From assembly GCF_900130015.1 (NCBI RefSeq), contig NZ_FQXS01000009.1, positions 112,559 to 176,558 on the forward strand: a stretch of DNA of 64,000 bases, in the 5' to 3' direction. The DNA comes from Desulfofustis glycolicus DSM 9705. Its GTDB lineage: Bacteria > Desulfobacterota > Desulfobulbia > Desulfobulbales > Desulfocapsaceae. Shown piece after piece: positions 16,404-25,487 of this stretch. The notes under the pieces were generated by a model. That model was given only the letters and a program-made list of their open reading frames with translations, was not told the origin of the DNA and did not search any database. The position numbers and the translations under genes were made by a program. How positions within the stretch are numbered: the first letter of the stretch is position 1; each line of letters starts with the position of its first letter.

Positions 16404-18203
16404 TTAAAGCCAGATATAGACGAACAGCAACAGGGCGACGAAGGATACCGTATAGCCGAGCGTCTGCTGGATCTGACCGCGTTGCAGCACGCGGGCCAGC
16501 AACCGGCCGAAGGAGCGAACGCCGCAGGCCGAGCCATCGAGCAGGCCGTCGATAGCATGCCAATCAAACCAGGACCAGAAGCGGGCGGTGGTCATCAGCG
16601 AGAACAGGCCGACGGCGCGATAGGCTTCGCCCCAGGCGGTATCGAACCACTGGATCGGGTTTCTCGCCAACCAGAGAACGAGCTGCCCACCACGGCGGTA
16701 GAACCAGTCCAGGTCGAGATAGGTGGCGGCCCGGGCGCCGATCCTCTCTTTCAAGAGCAGGAAGGCGACACCGGTCAGGGCCAGGATCTGCAAAGTCTCG
16801 CTGAGGTGATAGCTGCTGTAGGGATGATAGTCGCCAATGATATCCTGGTGGGGCAGCAGCCCGTAGAGCAGCGGGTACCAGGCGCCGATGATAAAACAGA
16901 GCAGCGCGGCGACGAGCATGGCCAGCTGCATGTTCCACGGCGGATCGGCGGCTTTTGCAAACGATGCGGTATCTCCTCGATAGTTGCCGAAAAAGACCAG
17001 CCAGGGTAGCCGCAGACCGGCGACGAGGAACGTGCCGGCCGAGACCATGGTCAGCAGGAAGCCGGTCCAGAGCAGATGCTCCTCGTAGCTGGCGGCAATG
17101 ATCATCGATTTGGAGACGAACCCGGAAAACAGCGGAAAGGCCGAGACCGAGACGCCGCCGATGATGACGAAGAGCAGGGTCAGCGGCATCTTTTTGTAGA
17201 GTCCGCCAAGTTCTGTGAAACGCTGTCGGCCGGTTGCCTGGATAACGGCACCGGCGCCCATGAACAGCAGACCCTTGTAGAGGATGTGGGCGAATGCGTG
17301 AGCGGTGGTGCCGTTGATGGCCAGGGCGGTGCCGATGCCGACGCCGGCCACCATGTAGCCGACCTGGCTGATGATCTCCCAGCCGAGCAGCCGGCGGATG
17401 TCGTTTTCCAGCAGCGCGTAGATGATACCGGCAATTGCCATGATCACCCCGAGGACGATCAGGATATCAAAGCCGGCACAGGCCCGAGCCAGAGTATAGA
17501 TGGCCGTCTTCGTTGTAAAGGCGCACATGAAGACCGAACCGGTGATGCTCGCCTTGCTGTAGGCGTCGGGAAGCCAGGAATGAAGTGGAATGACCGCGGC
17601 GTTGAGCATCAGGCCGCCCATGATCAGCCAAGTGGAGAGTCGGGCGTTGTCGTAATCGAGCAGCTCGAACGCGATTGATCCGGTGGCCTGGTAGTTGAGG
17701 ACAAAGCCCATCAGCAGCAGCAGGCCGCCGAAGGTGTGAACGAGCAGGTAGCGGAATCCGGCCGCCGGCGCATCGGGGTCCTCACGATTCGACCAGATGA
17801 GAAAGGTCGAGGCAAAGGCCATCATTTCCCAGAAGAGAAACAGGCTCAGGTAATCGCCGCTGTAGATGGCGCCGAGCGAGCCGGCGACGTAGAACCAGGC
17901 GGCGACCTGCTGCCAGACGTCCCTGACGTGCAGACCATAGATGGTGCCGATTATAGCCATCAAGGCCATGATAAAGGCAAAGGCGTTGGATAGACTGTCG
18001 ATGCGACCAAAGGTCAGCTGCCAGTCAAGGAAGTGCAGTATACCGTACGTTCCTTGATGAAATCCGAGCCAGACCACGTTGATAAAGGTCAGGACCGGGA
18101 TCAGCACGAGAAACGGCCGGCGGAACGGTTCTTTGATCAGCGGCAGCACGAGGGCGCCGATGATCAGCATCAGTGCCGGATGGAAAAAGCCGCTAGTTGT
18201 CAT
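16404..18203 (-). CDS. NuoL/MrpD-like antiporter subunit with C-terminal extension
   Basis: A 599-residue proton-channel subunit of the NuoL/NuoM/MrpD superfamily. The core includes LSLFLFWEMMAFASTFLIW (conserved Glu), NAAVIPLHSWLPDAYSKASI and RRLLGWEIISQVGYMVAG. After the core comes a segment resembling the NuoL end (a lateral-helix-like stretch with WFDWHAIDGLLDGSACG, then a final hydrophobic helix), so it may fill the distal NuoL position. The core reads more like MrpD/HyfB types than classical NuoL. It overlaps the preceding 82-residue gene by 11 bp and is followed by nuoM. Best described as the operon's NuoL equivalent; the exact name is uncertain. Confidence 0.85.
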   Translation of the reverse strand: MTTSGFFHPALMLIIGALVLPLIKEPFRRPFLVLIPVLTFINVVWLGFHQGTYGILHFLDWQLTFGRIDSLSNAFAFIMALMAIIGTIYGLHVRDVWQQVAAWFYVAGSLGAIYSGDYLSLFLFWEMMAFASTFLIWSNREDPDAPAAGFRYLLVHTFGGLLLLMGFVLNYQATGSIAFELLDYDNARLSTWLIMGGLMLNAAVIPLHSWLPDAYSKASITGSVFMCAFTTKTAIYTLARACAGFDILIVLGVIMAIAGIIYALLENDIRRLLGWEIISQVGYMVAGVGIGTALAINGTTAHAFAHILYKGLLFMGAGAVIQATGRQRFTELGGLYKKMPLTLLFVIIGGVSVSAFPLFSGFVSKSMIIAASYEEHLLWTGFLLTMVSAGTFLVAGLRLPWLVFFGNYRGDTASFAKAADPPWNMQLAMLVAALLCFIIGAWYPLLYGLLPHQDIIGDYHPYSSYHLSETLQILALTGVAFLLLKERIGARAATYLDLDWFYRRGGQLVLWLARNPIQWFDTAWGEAYRAVGLFSLMTTARFWSWFDWHAIDGLLDGSACGVRSFGRLLARVLQRGQIQQTLGYTVSFVALLLFVYIWL

Positions 18204-18441
18204 AGTAGTCTTCCTCTCTGGCGATGCCGGCGCCGCTCAGCCAGCGGGCCGCAAAGATCAGCACGATGCAGGCGCCCAGGCCGAACAGGCTCCAGAAACC
18301 GGGTACCGTACGTTCCAGCCAGGTATGGGCATGTGAGGTGTCCACCGTCAGGCTCCAGACAACGATGGCAAACACCAGTACATAGAACAGATAACGCAGC
18401 GGCGTGCGTCGCTCCAACAGGTAGTCGATCAAGGAAATCAT
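18193..18441 (-). CDS. Small two-helix membrane protein inside the complex I operon
   Basis: An 82-residue protein starting MISLIDYLLERRTPLRYLF, with two predicted membrane helices (about 16-31 and 47-66) and an acidic tail EEDYYDN. Its ATG overlaps the stop of the preceding antiporter-like gene by 4 bp (ATGA), and its end overlaps the next antiporter-like gene by 11 bp, so it is translationally coupled on both sides. I do not recognise it as a standard Nuo subunit. Its position between two antiporter subunits suggests an accessory membrane-arm subunit, comparable in size to small Mrp-type subunits; this is inference. Confidence 0.75.
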   Translation of the reverse strand: MISLIDYLLERRTPLRYLFYVLVFAIVVWSLTVDTSHAHTWLERTVPGFWSLFGLGACIVLIFAARWLSGAGIAREEDYYDN

Positions 18442-19919
18442 CCGGTCACCGCCTTGACGAAGGACATCATGAAGTTGGGGAAAATACCGATCACCACCGA
18501 GATGAAACAGGCGATCAGGATCGGGATCAGCATGGTCAGCGGCGCCTCTTTGACGCCCGCATAGGCGCCGGCTGTGGCCGGTTTGCCGAAAAAGGCGCGA
18601 TACGTTACCGGTAGAAAGTAGGCGGCGTTGAGCAGAGTCGATGCGAGCAACAGCAACAGGATGCCGATCTGGTGCGCTTGCAGGGAACCGACCAGCAGCT
18701 GCCACTTGGAGACGAACCCGGCCACCGGCGGCGCCCCGATCATCGACAGCGAGGCGACGAAAAAGGCGCCGAAGGTAAAGGGCATGACCTTGCCAAGCCC
18801 TTCCATGTCGGAGATATCCTTGCGGTGCGCGGCCACGTAGATGGCGCCGGCACAGAAGAACAGCGTGATCTTGGCAAAGGCGTGGTTGACGATGTGGATC
18901 AACCCACCCTGGATCGCCGCCGGGGTAAGCAGCGCAACGCCAAGGATGATGTAACTGAGCTGGCTGACCGTCGAATAGGCCAGTCGTGCCTTGAGGTTGT
19001 CCTTGGACAGCGCGATGATCGAGGCGACGATGATGGTGAAGCCGACGAAATAGGCGGTCGGGATGCCCAGGTTGAGGGCCGCCATCAGGTCAACCCCGAA
19101 GACGTAGAGCATTACCCGGGTGGTGCAGAAGACACCGACCTTGACCACGGCCACGGCATGGAGCAGCGCGGAGACCGGTGTCGGGGCCACCATAGCGCCG
19201 GGCAGCCAGTGATGAAAGGGCATCACGCCGTTCTTGGCAAAGCCGAACAGGCAGAAGACGTAGAGCATGATGACCAGTGGTTTGCTCGCTTCAGGTCCGA
19301 AGATACCGCTCTGGATATCGGTGGCAAAGTCGAGGGTGCCGGTCAGCACGTAGATCAGGATCATCGCCGGCAGCAGGAAGGCCTTGGCGGTGGCGGTCAG
19401 GTAGACCAGGTATTTGCGGCCGCCTTCATACCCCTCCCGGTCCTGGTGATGGGCGACCAGCGGGTAGGTGCAGATCGAGACGATCTCGTAGAACAGGTAC
19501 ATGGTGAACAAGTTGTCGGCAAAGGCGACGCCGATCGCCCCGAAGATGGCCAGCGCAAAGCAGGCGTTGAAGCGGGTCTGGGCATGCTCTTTGAGGCCGC
19601 GCATGTAGCCGAGCGAATAGAAGACGGCAATCGTCCACAGCGACGAGGCGACCAGGGCGAAGATCATTGACATCGCGTCGGCCCGCAGGGTCACGGTCAG
19701 GTTCGGCAGCAGCTCGAAGAGCTGGAAATACAGGGTCTTGCCGGCAAAAATCGAAGGCACCATGGAGGCGACCACGGCGAGCAGGAGCAACGAAGAGACC
19801 GACGAGATGGCTTCCCGGACATTTTCTTCGGCGCCCTTGAACATTACGCCGATGGCGCCGATCAGCGGAATGACCAGGGCCAGCAACAGTTTCGAGGTGA
19901 CTATGGTGGTTGCATCCAT
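18438..19919 (-). CDS. MrpD/NuoL-like proton antiporter subunit (additional membrane-arm subunit)
   Basis: A 493-residue polytopic protein of the antiporter-like superfamily: DNLFTMYLFYEIVSICTYPL with the conserved glutamate, KNGVMPFHHWLPGAMVAPTPVSALLHAVAVVK, KARLAYSTVSQLSYIILG and IHIVNHAFAKITLFF. It lacks the long C-terminal extension seen in NuoL. It lies 7 bp after nuoK, exactly where nuoL usually stands, yet a second NuoL-like gene follows. The operon thus has four antiporter-type genes rather than three. It could be the true NuoL substitute or an extra pump module. Confidence 0.87.
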   Translation of the reverse strand: MDATTIVTSKLLLALVIPLIGAIGVMFKGAEENVREAISSVSSLLLLAVVASMVPSIFAGKTLYFQLFELLPNLTVTLRADAMSMIFALVASSLWTIAVFYSLGYMRGLKEHAQTRFNACFALAIFGAIGVAFADNLFTMYLFYEIVSICTYPLVAHHQDREGYEGGRKYLVYLTATAKAFLLPAMILIYVLTGTLDFATDIQSGIFGPEASKPLVIMLYVFCLFGFAKNGVMPFHHWLPGAMVAPTPVSALLHAVAVVKVGVFCTTRVMLYVFGVDLMAALNLGIPTAYFVGFTIIVASIIALSKDNLKARLAYSTVSQLSYIILGVALLTPAAIQGGLIHIVNHAFAKITLFFCAGAIYVAAHRKDISDMEGLGKVMPFTFGAFFVASLSMIGAPPVAGFVSKWQLLVGSLQAHQIGILLLLLASTLLNAAYFLPVTYRAFFGKPATAGAYAGVKEAPLTMLIPILIACFISVVIGIFPNFMMSFVKAVTG

Positions 19920-19926
19920 ACCGGCG

Positions 19927-20253
19927 TTATCCTTTCAGGTTGACCAGGTCTTCGGTATCGACCGTCTTGTAGTGCCGATAGACACCAATGGCGATGCTCA
20001 GACCGATAGCGGCCTCGGCGGCGGCTACGGCCATAATGAATAGGGTAAAAATTTGGCCGACTGACGGGTCGGGGGCAAGAAAGCGGTTAAAGGCCATGAA
20101 GTTGATCGACACGCCGGCCAGCATCAGCTCGGCCGCGATCAGCATGCCGATCAGGGTTCGCCGGGTAACCAGGCCGTAGACCCCGAGAGCGAAAAGCATG
20201 GCGCCGAAGACCAGGTAGGTGGTCAGGTACTGGTGAATAGCCAGGATCGTCAT
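19927..20253 (-). CDS. nuoK: NADH-quinone oxidoreductase subunit K
   Basis: A 108-residue, three-helix membrane subunit. It contains the family segment RRTLIGMLIAAELMLAGVSINF with the conserved membrane glutamate, and a second acidic helix MAVAAAEAAIGLSIAI. Length and place after nuoJ are standard. Its start overlaps the nuoJ stop by 4 bp. It contributes to the proton path joining the peripheral arm to the antiporter subunits. Confidence 0.95.
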   Translation of the reverse strand: MTILAIHQYLTTYLVFGAMLFALGVYGLVTRRTLIGMLIAAELMLAGVSINFMAFNRFLAPDPSVGQIFTLFIMAVAAAEAAIGLSIAIGVYRHYKTVDTEDLVNLKG

Positions 20254-20801
20254 GACTGAGACCTCCCGCCACGGGCGATAACGATGGCCCCGATGATGGC
20301 GATCAGCAGGACCAGAGAGATGAGTTCGAAGACCATCGAATAGGAGGTCAGCAGGTGAATGCCGATATCCCTGACCGAACCACCGGCGATCTTATCGAAA
20401 GGAAGCCATTCGGTACGCAGGGCCAAGCCGGCCATGGCGCCGAAGATCAGTGCGGCGACCAGGAAACCGAGCGGGCCGGAGAGGATATTGACCGGACCGG
20501 ATTTCTTTTTCTGCTCCGGTGCGGCCAACATGATGGCAAACGAAATGGTGACGCAGATCGCCCCGACGTAGATGAGAATCTGCATCATCGCCATGAATGG
20601 TGAATTGAGGAAATAATAGAAGCCGGCCACCCCGGTAAAACAGACGACCACTCCGGCCAGGGCACGGACGAGGCGGTCGGCGGTGGCGGCGATAAAGCCG
20701 CCGGTCAGGGTGAGGGCGATCATCACCAGGAAAATCAGGCCGAGCAGACCGTCGGCGGTCAGCAGGCCGGGCGCGGCGTTTACAGTTGCAGCCGGGTTCA
20801 T
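20250..20801 (-). CDS. nuoJ: NADH-quinone oxidoreductase subunit J
   Basis: A 183-residue subunit with five predicted helices. It shows the typical helix-3 stretch FMAMMQILIYVGAICVTISFAIML, the flexible helix implicated in coupling in complex I. Ends overlap nuoI and nuoK by 4 bp each, so the three are translationally coupled. Length is normal. Confidence 0.93.
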   Translation of the reverse strand: MNPAATVNAAPGLLTADGLLGLIFLVMIALTLTGGFIAATADRLVRALAGVVVCFTGVAGFYYFLNSPFMAMMQILIYVGAICVTISFAIMLAAPEQKKKSGPVNILSGPLGFLVAALIFGAMAGLALRTEWLPFDKIAGGSVRDIGIHLLTSYSMVFELISLVLLIAIIGAIVIARGGRSQS

Positions 20802-21238
20802 TGGTTCTGCTCCTTCAGCCGGGCCAGCAGGTCGAAGATGAAGTCCTCTTTGCGGGTGCTGGCCAGATTGTATTCGTTGGAAAAACGGACTGCGTTGAAG
20901 TTACACGATTCGACGCAGGATCCGCAGAGCGAGCAGGTGGTGAAGTCGAGGGTATAACCGGTCAGCACCTTCTTCTTGCTGCCTTCCGGTTTTACGCTGG
21001 TGATGCTGATGCAGTTCGACGGGCAGGCGCGTTCGCACATGCCGCAGACGACGCAGTTCGGGGCTCCTTCCTCGTTGCCGATCAGTTCGATATGTCCGCG
21101 GAAGCGCCGGTACATCGGCACCGATTCGTGCGGGTAGGATAGGGTGACCGGCCGCTTGGGAAACTCCTTCAGGGTCACCCACATGCCGTCCAGCAGACTC
21201 TTGGCGCCCAGGAACAGATCGGAAAAATAACCGCTCAT
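20798..21238 (-). CDS. nuoI: NADH-quinone oxidoreductase subunit I (2[4Fe-4S])
   Basis: A 146-residue iron-sulfur subunit carrying clusters N6a and N6b between NuoG-side centres and NuoB. Two ferredoxin motifs are visible: CVVCGMCERACPSNC and CSLCGSCVESCNF, each CxxCxxCxxxC. In this cluster there is no nuoEFG, so electrons must reach it from another donor. The ATG at 21238 (MSGYFSDLF) is chosen because the longer frame reads through nuoH. It starts 2 bp after the nuoH stop. Confidence 0.94.
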   Translation of the reverse strand: MSGYFSDLFLGAKSLLDGMWVTLKEFPKRPVTLSYPHESVPMYRRFRGHIELIGNEEGAPNCVVCGMCERACPSNCISITSVKPEGSKKKVLTGYTLDFTTCSLCGSCVESCNFNAVRFSNEYNLASTRKEDFIFDLLARLKEQNQ

Positions 21239-21240
21239 GA

Positions 21241-22257
21241 TCAGAATACCTTCAGCAGAGCTGCGGTGAGCAGCAGGTTGAACAGGGAGATAGGGATCAG
21301 GTACTTCCACGACAGGTTGAGCAGGCCGTAGATGGTGGTCCGGGGAAACGTCCAGCGGATCCAGATAAAGACGAAGATGATCAGGTAGATCTTCAGCAGG
21401 AACCAGCCGACGTTGTGAGTCAGCGGGAAAAAGCCGAGATCTCCGAAGGGACATGACCAGCCGCCGAGAAACAAAACGGTGGTCAGCGACGCGCCGATAA
21501 CGATATTGGCGTACTCACCCATGAAGAACAGGCCGAAGCCCATGCTCGAATATTCAGTGTGGAAGCCGGCCACCAGCTCGCTTTCGGCTTCACCGAGGTC
21601 GAACGGGGCGCGGTTGGTCTCGGCCACCGAGCAGACGAAAAGCACCAAAAAAGAGATCGGCATCAGCAGGTTGAAACCGACATCGTCCTGGAACGGCCAG
21701 ATATGCCAGGCCCAGATGCCGTCAAGTTGCCGGGCGGCAATATCGGTCAGGTTGAGTGAACCGCTGATCATGACCACGGTGATGGTGGTAATCATCAGCG
21801 GGATCTCGTAGGCGACCGCCTGGGAGACGGCGCGGATCGAGGAAATCATCGAATACTTGTTGCGCGAACTCCAGCCGGCCACCAGCAGCGACATGCTGCC
21901 GAGTGCGGCGAAGGCGAAGATTAGCAGTACACCGACATCGATCGGGTGGGCGATGATATTGTCACTGAACGGGATGGTCACGAAACTGACCAGGGCCGGG
22001 AACATGGCCAGTACCGGAGCGGTGATGAACACCGCCTTGTCGACTCCGCCGGGGATAAGCAGCTGTTTGGTCATCAGCTTGACGCCGTCGATCGGTGGTT
22101 GCAACAGTCCCCACAGGCCGTTTTCCATCGGTCCGGGGCGGCGCTGGAACAGTCCGGCGCCTTTTCGTTCGGCCCAGACCAGATAGGCGGCGTTGAGCCC
22201 GACAAAGGAGATGGCGATAACGACGGCCAGGATGACATTGAACAGGGTAAGACTCAT
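21241..22257 (-). CDS. nuoH: NADH-quinone oxidoreductase subunit H
   Basis: A 338-residue membrane subunit at the quinone site. It has GLLQPPIDGVKLMTKQ, the acidic cytoplasmic loop segment NRAPFDLGEAESELVAGFHTEYS and RWTFPRTTIYGLL, all characteristic. I prefer the ATG at 22257, which has GGGGA upstream; the ATG at 22269 directly abuts the nuoD stop and would add MGTA. Between nuoD and nuoI in the standard order. Confidence 0.94.
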   Translation of the reverse strand: MSLTLFNVILAVVIAISFVGLNAAYLVWAERKGAGLFQRRPGPMENGLWGLLQPPIDGVKLMTKQLLIPGGVDKAVFITAPVLAMFPALVSFVTIPFSDNIIAHPIDVGVLLIFAFAALGSMSLLVAGWSSRNKYSMISSIRAVSQAVAYEIPLMITTITVVMISGSLNLTDIAARQLDGIWAWHIWPFQDDVGFNLLMPISFLVLFVCSVAETNRAPFDLGEAESELVAGFHTEYSSMGFGLFFMGEYANIVIGASLTTVLFLGGWSCPFGDLGFFPLTHNVGWFLLKIYLIIFVFIWIRWTFPRTTIYGLLNLSWKYLIPISLFNLLLTAALLKVF

Positions 22258-22269
22258 AGCGGTCCCCAT

Positions 22270-23388
22270 TTATCGATCGATTTCGGGAATTACCAGGTCG
22301 AGACTGCCCATAAACGCCAGGGCGTCAGCGATCAGCATGCCGCGACAGGCTTCGTCGAACAGGTGCATGTTCGAATAGGTCGGCGACCTGAGCTTGAGCC
22401 GATAGGCATTCTTGGTGCCGTCACTGACCAGTCTGATGCCGAAATTGCCGCGGGCCGTCTCCACCGCGGCATAATAATCGCCGGCCGGTGGCTTGATGAC
22501 TTTCGGCTTTTTCTCCGGGTTGACCGGTCCGTCGGGGAGCTGGTCCAGGGCCTGTTCGATGATGCGCAGCGACTGCTCGATTTCCTCCATGCGCACCAGG
22601 TAACGGGCGTAGGAGTCGCCTTCGTGGAATACCGGGACATCGAAGTCGAAGCGGTCGTAGATCGAGTACGGCTCGTTGCGCCGCACATCGTAATTGATGC
22701 CTGAACCACGTGCCACCGGGCCGGTTGCACCGTAGCGTTGGCACATATCCCGGTCGACCAGGCCGTGACCCTGGAGCCGTTTCATCAGGATGATGTTGCC
22801 GGTGACCAGCTTCTGGTACATCTTCAGCTCTTTGCGCATGCGGGTGATAAAGGAGCGGGTGCCGCTGATAAAGGCGTCGTCGATGTCGTTGTAGAGACCG
22901 CCGAAGCGAAAATAGCAATAGGTGAGCCGGGAACCGGTGACCGACTCGAGCAGGTCGAGAATCTGCTCGCGATCGTCGAAGCAGTACATCAGCGGGGTGA
23001 AACCGCCGAGGTCAAGCACGTAGGCGCCGAGCCAGACCAGGTGTGAGGAAATGCGGTTGAGCTCGACGGTAATCACTCGGACATACTCGGCCCGTTCCGG
23101 TACTTCGATAGTGCAGGCCCGCTCGACCACCAGCGCATACCCGTGATTGAAAGCCATCGCCGAGAGGTAGTCGAGGCGGCCCATATTCGGCATGTATTGC
23201 GCGTAGGTTCGGTTTTCCGCCATCTTCTCGTGCATCCGGTGGATATAGCCGAGTACCGTTTCGGCGTTATAGATATACTCCCCGTCCATGGTCATCTTGA
23301 CTCGCAGGACGCCGTGAGTGGCCGGATGCTGGGGACCGACGTTGAGGACGAAGGTTTCGTCCTGCTGCAGTTCGATCGGCTGGCTCAT
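22270..23388 (-). CDS. nuoD: NADH-quinone oxidoreductase subunit D
   Basis: A 372-residue peripheral-arm subunit that, with NuoB, forms the quinone-binding pocket. Family signatures include LNVGPQHPATHGVLR near the N-terminus, GYIHRMHEKMAENR, LDYLSAMAFNHGYALVVE and the C-terminal DLVIPEIDR. It is separate from nuoC (not a CD fusion) and overlaps it by 4 bp. Length is that of a stand-alone NuoD. Confidence 0.96.
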   Translation of the reverse strand: MSQPIELQQDETFVLNVGPQHPATHGVLRVKMTMDGEYIYNAETVLGYIHRMHEKMAENRTYAQYMPNMGRLDYLSAMAFNHGYALVVERACTIEVPERAEYVRVITVELNRISSHLVWLGAYVLDLGGFTPLMYCFDDREQILDLLESVTGSRLTYCYFRFGGLYNDIDDAFISGTRSFITRMRKELKMYQKLVTGNIILMKRLQGHGLVDRDMCQRYGATGPVARGSGINYDVRRNEPYSIYDRFDFDVPVFHEGDSYARYLVRMEEIEQSLRIIEQALDQLPDGPVNPEKKPKVIKPPAGDYYAAVETARGNFGIRLVSDGTKNAYRLKLRSPTYSNMHLFDEACRGMLIADALAFMGSLDLVIPEIDR

Positions 23389-23903
23389 GCGTGAAAATCC
23401 TTCAGGAGAGGGTGAAAATCTGCATCTTCAGGTAGCAGTAGCGGAATCAGGTGGGGATGGCCGTCAAAGACGATACCGAAGAAATCGTGGGCTTCCCGCT
23501 CGTGCCAGTTGGCACCGGTATAGACCGAGGTGATCGTCGGCAGGTGCGGCTGGTTTCGGGCGACTCTGGTCTTGATCGCCACCCGGCAGAGCTCGAAATC
23601 ATAGCGGCTGAAATCGTAAACGGCTTCCAATTGGTCGTCGGTCGGCCAGTCGACCCCGGTAATCGCCTCGAGAAAATAACCGAGATCGAACATGATCCGG
23701 GCCGCTTCGGGCAACTGCTCAGGTGCCAGCTGAACGTCGAGATGAAAGCCGCGCGTCGCGTAATCCTGATCGACAATGGTGTTGCGTCGCGGAGCCTGAT
23801 TTGCTTCCGTCTCTTCGCCGGCTGGCTCTATCGGCGGGCTATCCGGCTCTTGATCGGGAAAGAGTCGGCACAGAGCCGCTTTGGTGGTTTCCTGAATGCT
23901 CAT
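23385..23903 (-). CDS. nuoC: NADH-quinone oxidoreductase subunit C
   Basis: A 172-residue peripheral subunit. The conserved C-terminal half reads SVYTGANWHEREAHDFFGIVFDGHPHLIPLLLPED, the usual NuoC/30-kDa signature. The N-terminal 45 residues are variable. It overlaps nuoD by 4 bp and follows nuoB by 34 bp. Confidence 0.94.
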   Translation of the reverse strand: MSIQETTKAALCRLFPDQEPDSPPIEPAGEETEANQAPRRNTIVDQDYATRGFHLDVQLAPEQLPEAARIMFDLGYFLEAITGVDWPTDDQLEAVYDFSRYDFELCRVAIKTRVARNQPHLPTITSVYTGANWHEREAHDFFGIVFDGHPHLIPLLLPEDADFHPLLKDFHA

Positions 23904-23937
23904 CGGTACGTGATTTCCTTGCAGGCTGAGGCTGCTC

Positions 23938-24468
23938 TTATATGTCGCGCCAATGCGGTTTGACTTTCGGCCAGCGGCGCCAGCCGGTGATCTTGTGCTC
24001 CAGTTCGATGATGCCTTCGATCAGCGCTTCCGGTCGCGGCGGACAACCGGGGACAAAAACATCAACCGGCAGAAATTGGTCGACGCCTTCGACGATACCG
24101 TATTGCCCCGGATAGACGAACGGTCCGCCGGATATGGCGCAATTGCCGAGAGCGATGACCCATTTCGGTTCCGGCATCTGGTCATAGAGGACCTTGATGC
24201 CGGGGGCCATCTTCTTCGAGACGGTGCCGGCAACGATCATCAAGTCGCTTTGCCGCGGTGACGGGCGAAACACTTCGGCACCAAAGCGTGAGAGATCGAA
24301 GCGGGCGGCCCCGGTACCCATCATCTCGATAGCGCAGCAGGCGATGCCGAAGGTCAGCGGCCAGAGCGAGTTGGCTCGGCACAGGTCGATCAGTTTATCG
24401 GCCAGCGCGAACTGGACAAAGGATGCCGGAACCGTGTCTAAGGACGGCGATAGGTCTTGCGTTCCCAC
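23938..24468 (-). CDS. nuoB: NADH-quinone oxidoreductase subunit B ([4Fe-4S] N2)
   Basis: A 176-residue subunit carrying the terminal cluster N2. It has [18 protein letters not shown] with the adjacent cysteine pair, [10 protein letters not shown] and the C-terminal [15 protein letters not shown]. The start is a GTG at 24468: a strong AAAGGAG lies 8 bases upstream, and the gene then overlaps the nuoA end by 31 bp. The unusual overlap and start codon are supported by that ribosome site. Confidence 0.95.
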   Translation of the reverse strand: MGTQDLSPSLDTVPASFVQFALADKLIDLCRANSLWPLTFGIACCAIEMMGTGAARFDLSRFGAEVFRPSPRQSDLMIVAGTVSKKMAPGIKVLYDQMPEPKWVIALGNCAISGGPFVYPGQYGIVEGVDQFLPVDVFVPGCPPRPEALIEGIIELEHKITGWRRWPKVKPHWRDI

Positions 24469-24851
24469 GTGAATACTCCTTTAACCCAGGCATAAACGAC
24501 GGCAAGCGATAGGATGCCGACAAAGAGAATAATTTCAATCAAGTCGCGAAGGACGAACATCTCGTCATTGTAGGCGAGTGCGACCGGAAAGAGGAACAGG
24601 ACGTCGACATCGAAGGCAAGAAATATCAAAGCATAGAGGTAGAAAACGATGCCGTAGCGGATCCAGCTGTCGCCGATCGGATCCATGCCGCATTCGATGT
24701 ACTGGTCGCGGGAGCCGCTGACCTGTCTGGTCTTGAGCGGCATGAACAGGTAGACGATGAGGATCGGTCCGAGGGCAAATGCCAGACCGCCAAGGATAAA
24801 GGCGGTGATCCAGAGGATGTCGTCCCGGTATTGGAAAACCGAATAATCCAT
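24438..24851 (-). CDS. nuoA: NADH-quinone oxidoreductase subunit A
   Basis: A 137-residue, three-helix subunit, first gene of the complex I operon. It contains [17 protein letters not shown] with the quinone-cavity loop cysteine, and [23 protein letters not shown] lies 7-8 bases before the ATG at 24851; the ATG two codons upstream is too close to that site. The long repeat-filled gap upstream presumably holds the promoter, but I see no clear boxes. Confidence 0.94.
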   Translation of the reverse strand: MDYSVFQYRDDILWITAFILGGLAFALGPILIVYLFMPLKTRQVSGSRDQYIECGMDPIGDSWIRYGIVFYLYALIFLAFDVDVLFLFPVALAYNDEMFVLRDLIEIILFVGILSLAVVYAWVKGVFTWERKTYRRP

Positions 24852-24898
24852 GCACATCCCTCCTTAATCGTGTATGAAAGCAACCGAAGTCTGATAAT

Positions 24899-24976
24899 CG
24901 GCGGGACAGGTTTTTAACTATCCCCCAGCAAACTATCTACCGGCGGGACAAGTTTAACCTATTCTCCATAAACTTA
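24899..24976. repeat. Two degenerate copies of the short palindromic repeat upstream of nuoA
   Basis: CGGCGGGACAGGTTTTTAAC with TATCCCCCAGC (24901-24931), and CGGCGGGACAAGTTTAACC with TATTCTCC (24943-24969). The left arms are well kept and the right arms have drifted. They lie between the nuoA start and the AT-richer stretch to 25157, in which I see no gene. Confidence 0.65.
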
Positions 24977-25157
24977 CCAAGGGCGGTATAAAACCTTAAC
25001 CCGTCCTTAGCTCACGGGCAACCAGTTCATCATGAGGGCAGCAAGCGAAACCAGTAATGAGCCATGGCAAGAAATGGAGGAATAATAAAAAATGTTTATT
25101 GCTCTGTCAAATTTATTTTAATATCTTCGGATGATTAAAACAACTTTGTTCCTCAAC

Positions 25158-25345
25158 CCGTTCCCCGGACTGGCCTGTTCTGCCGGAGACTGCATCGTGA
25201 TAGCGAACGGAAGGCAGGTTAAACCTGTCCCGCGTTGATCGGGGGGGAGCCGATAAGGCTACAGCGCAGTAGCCGGAGATAGGACCTGCCAGCTCTTCCA
25301 CGATGACGTCGATTGCCGTTGTTCGTTGTGAACTCCCGTCATTGG
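25158..25345 (-). repeat. Long modular intergenic repeat, copy B, with palindrome as central module
   Basis: On the minus strand it runs from GGGAGTTCACAACGAAC through GTAGCCTTATCGG to CAGTCTCCGGCAGAACAGGCC and AGTCCGGGGAACG, matching both ends of the element at 57482-57722. Its middle is shorter and holds GCGGGACAGGTTTAACCTGCC, the short palindrome. No gene is seen in 24977-25487 apart from this repeat and the LysR upstream region. Confidence 0.75.
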
Positions 25346-25487
25346 TTGTGTAAGAAATTGATTTTCCTGGTAAAAGCCGATTGTTCCGAAAACTATTTAT
25401 GAAAGAACAGATAATATGATATGATTCCCGGTGAATTGTCAGCGATTACGATGTAAACTATCAAAAAAAATGAACATGGAATAGAAC

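Noticed and set aside
18193..18705. 170-codon minus-strand frame starting inside the MrpD-like gene
   Set aside because: Its first 88 codons are out-of-frame shadow; only the last 82 codons from 18441 look like a real gene.
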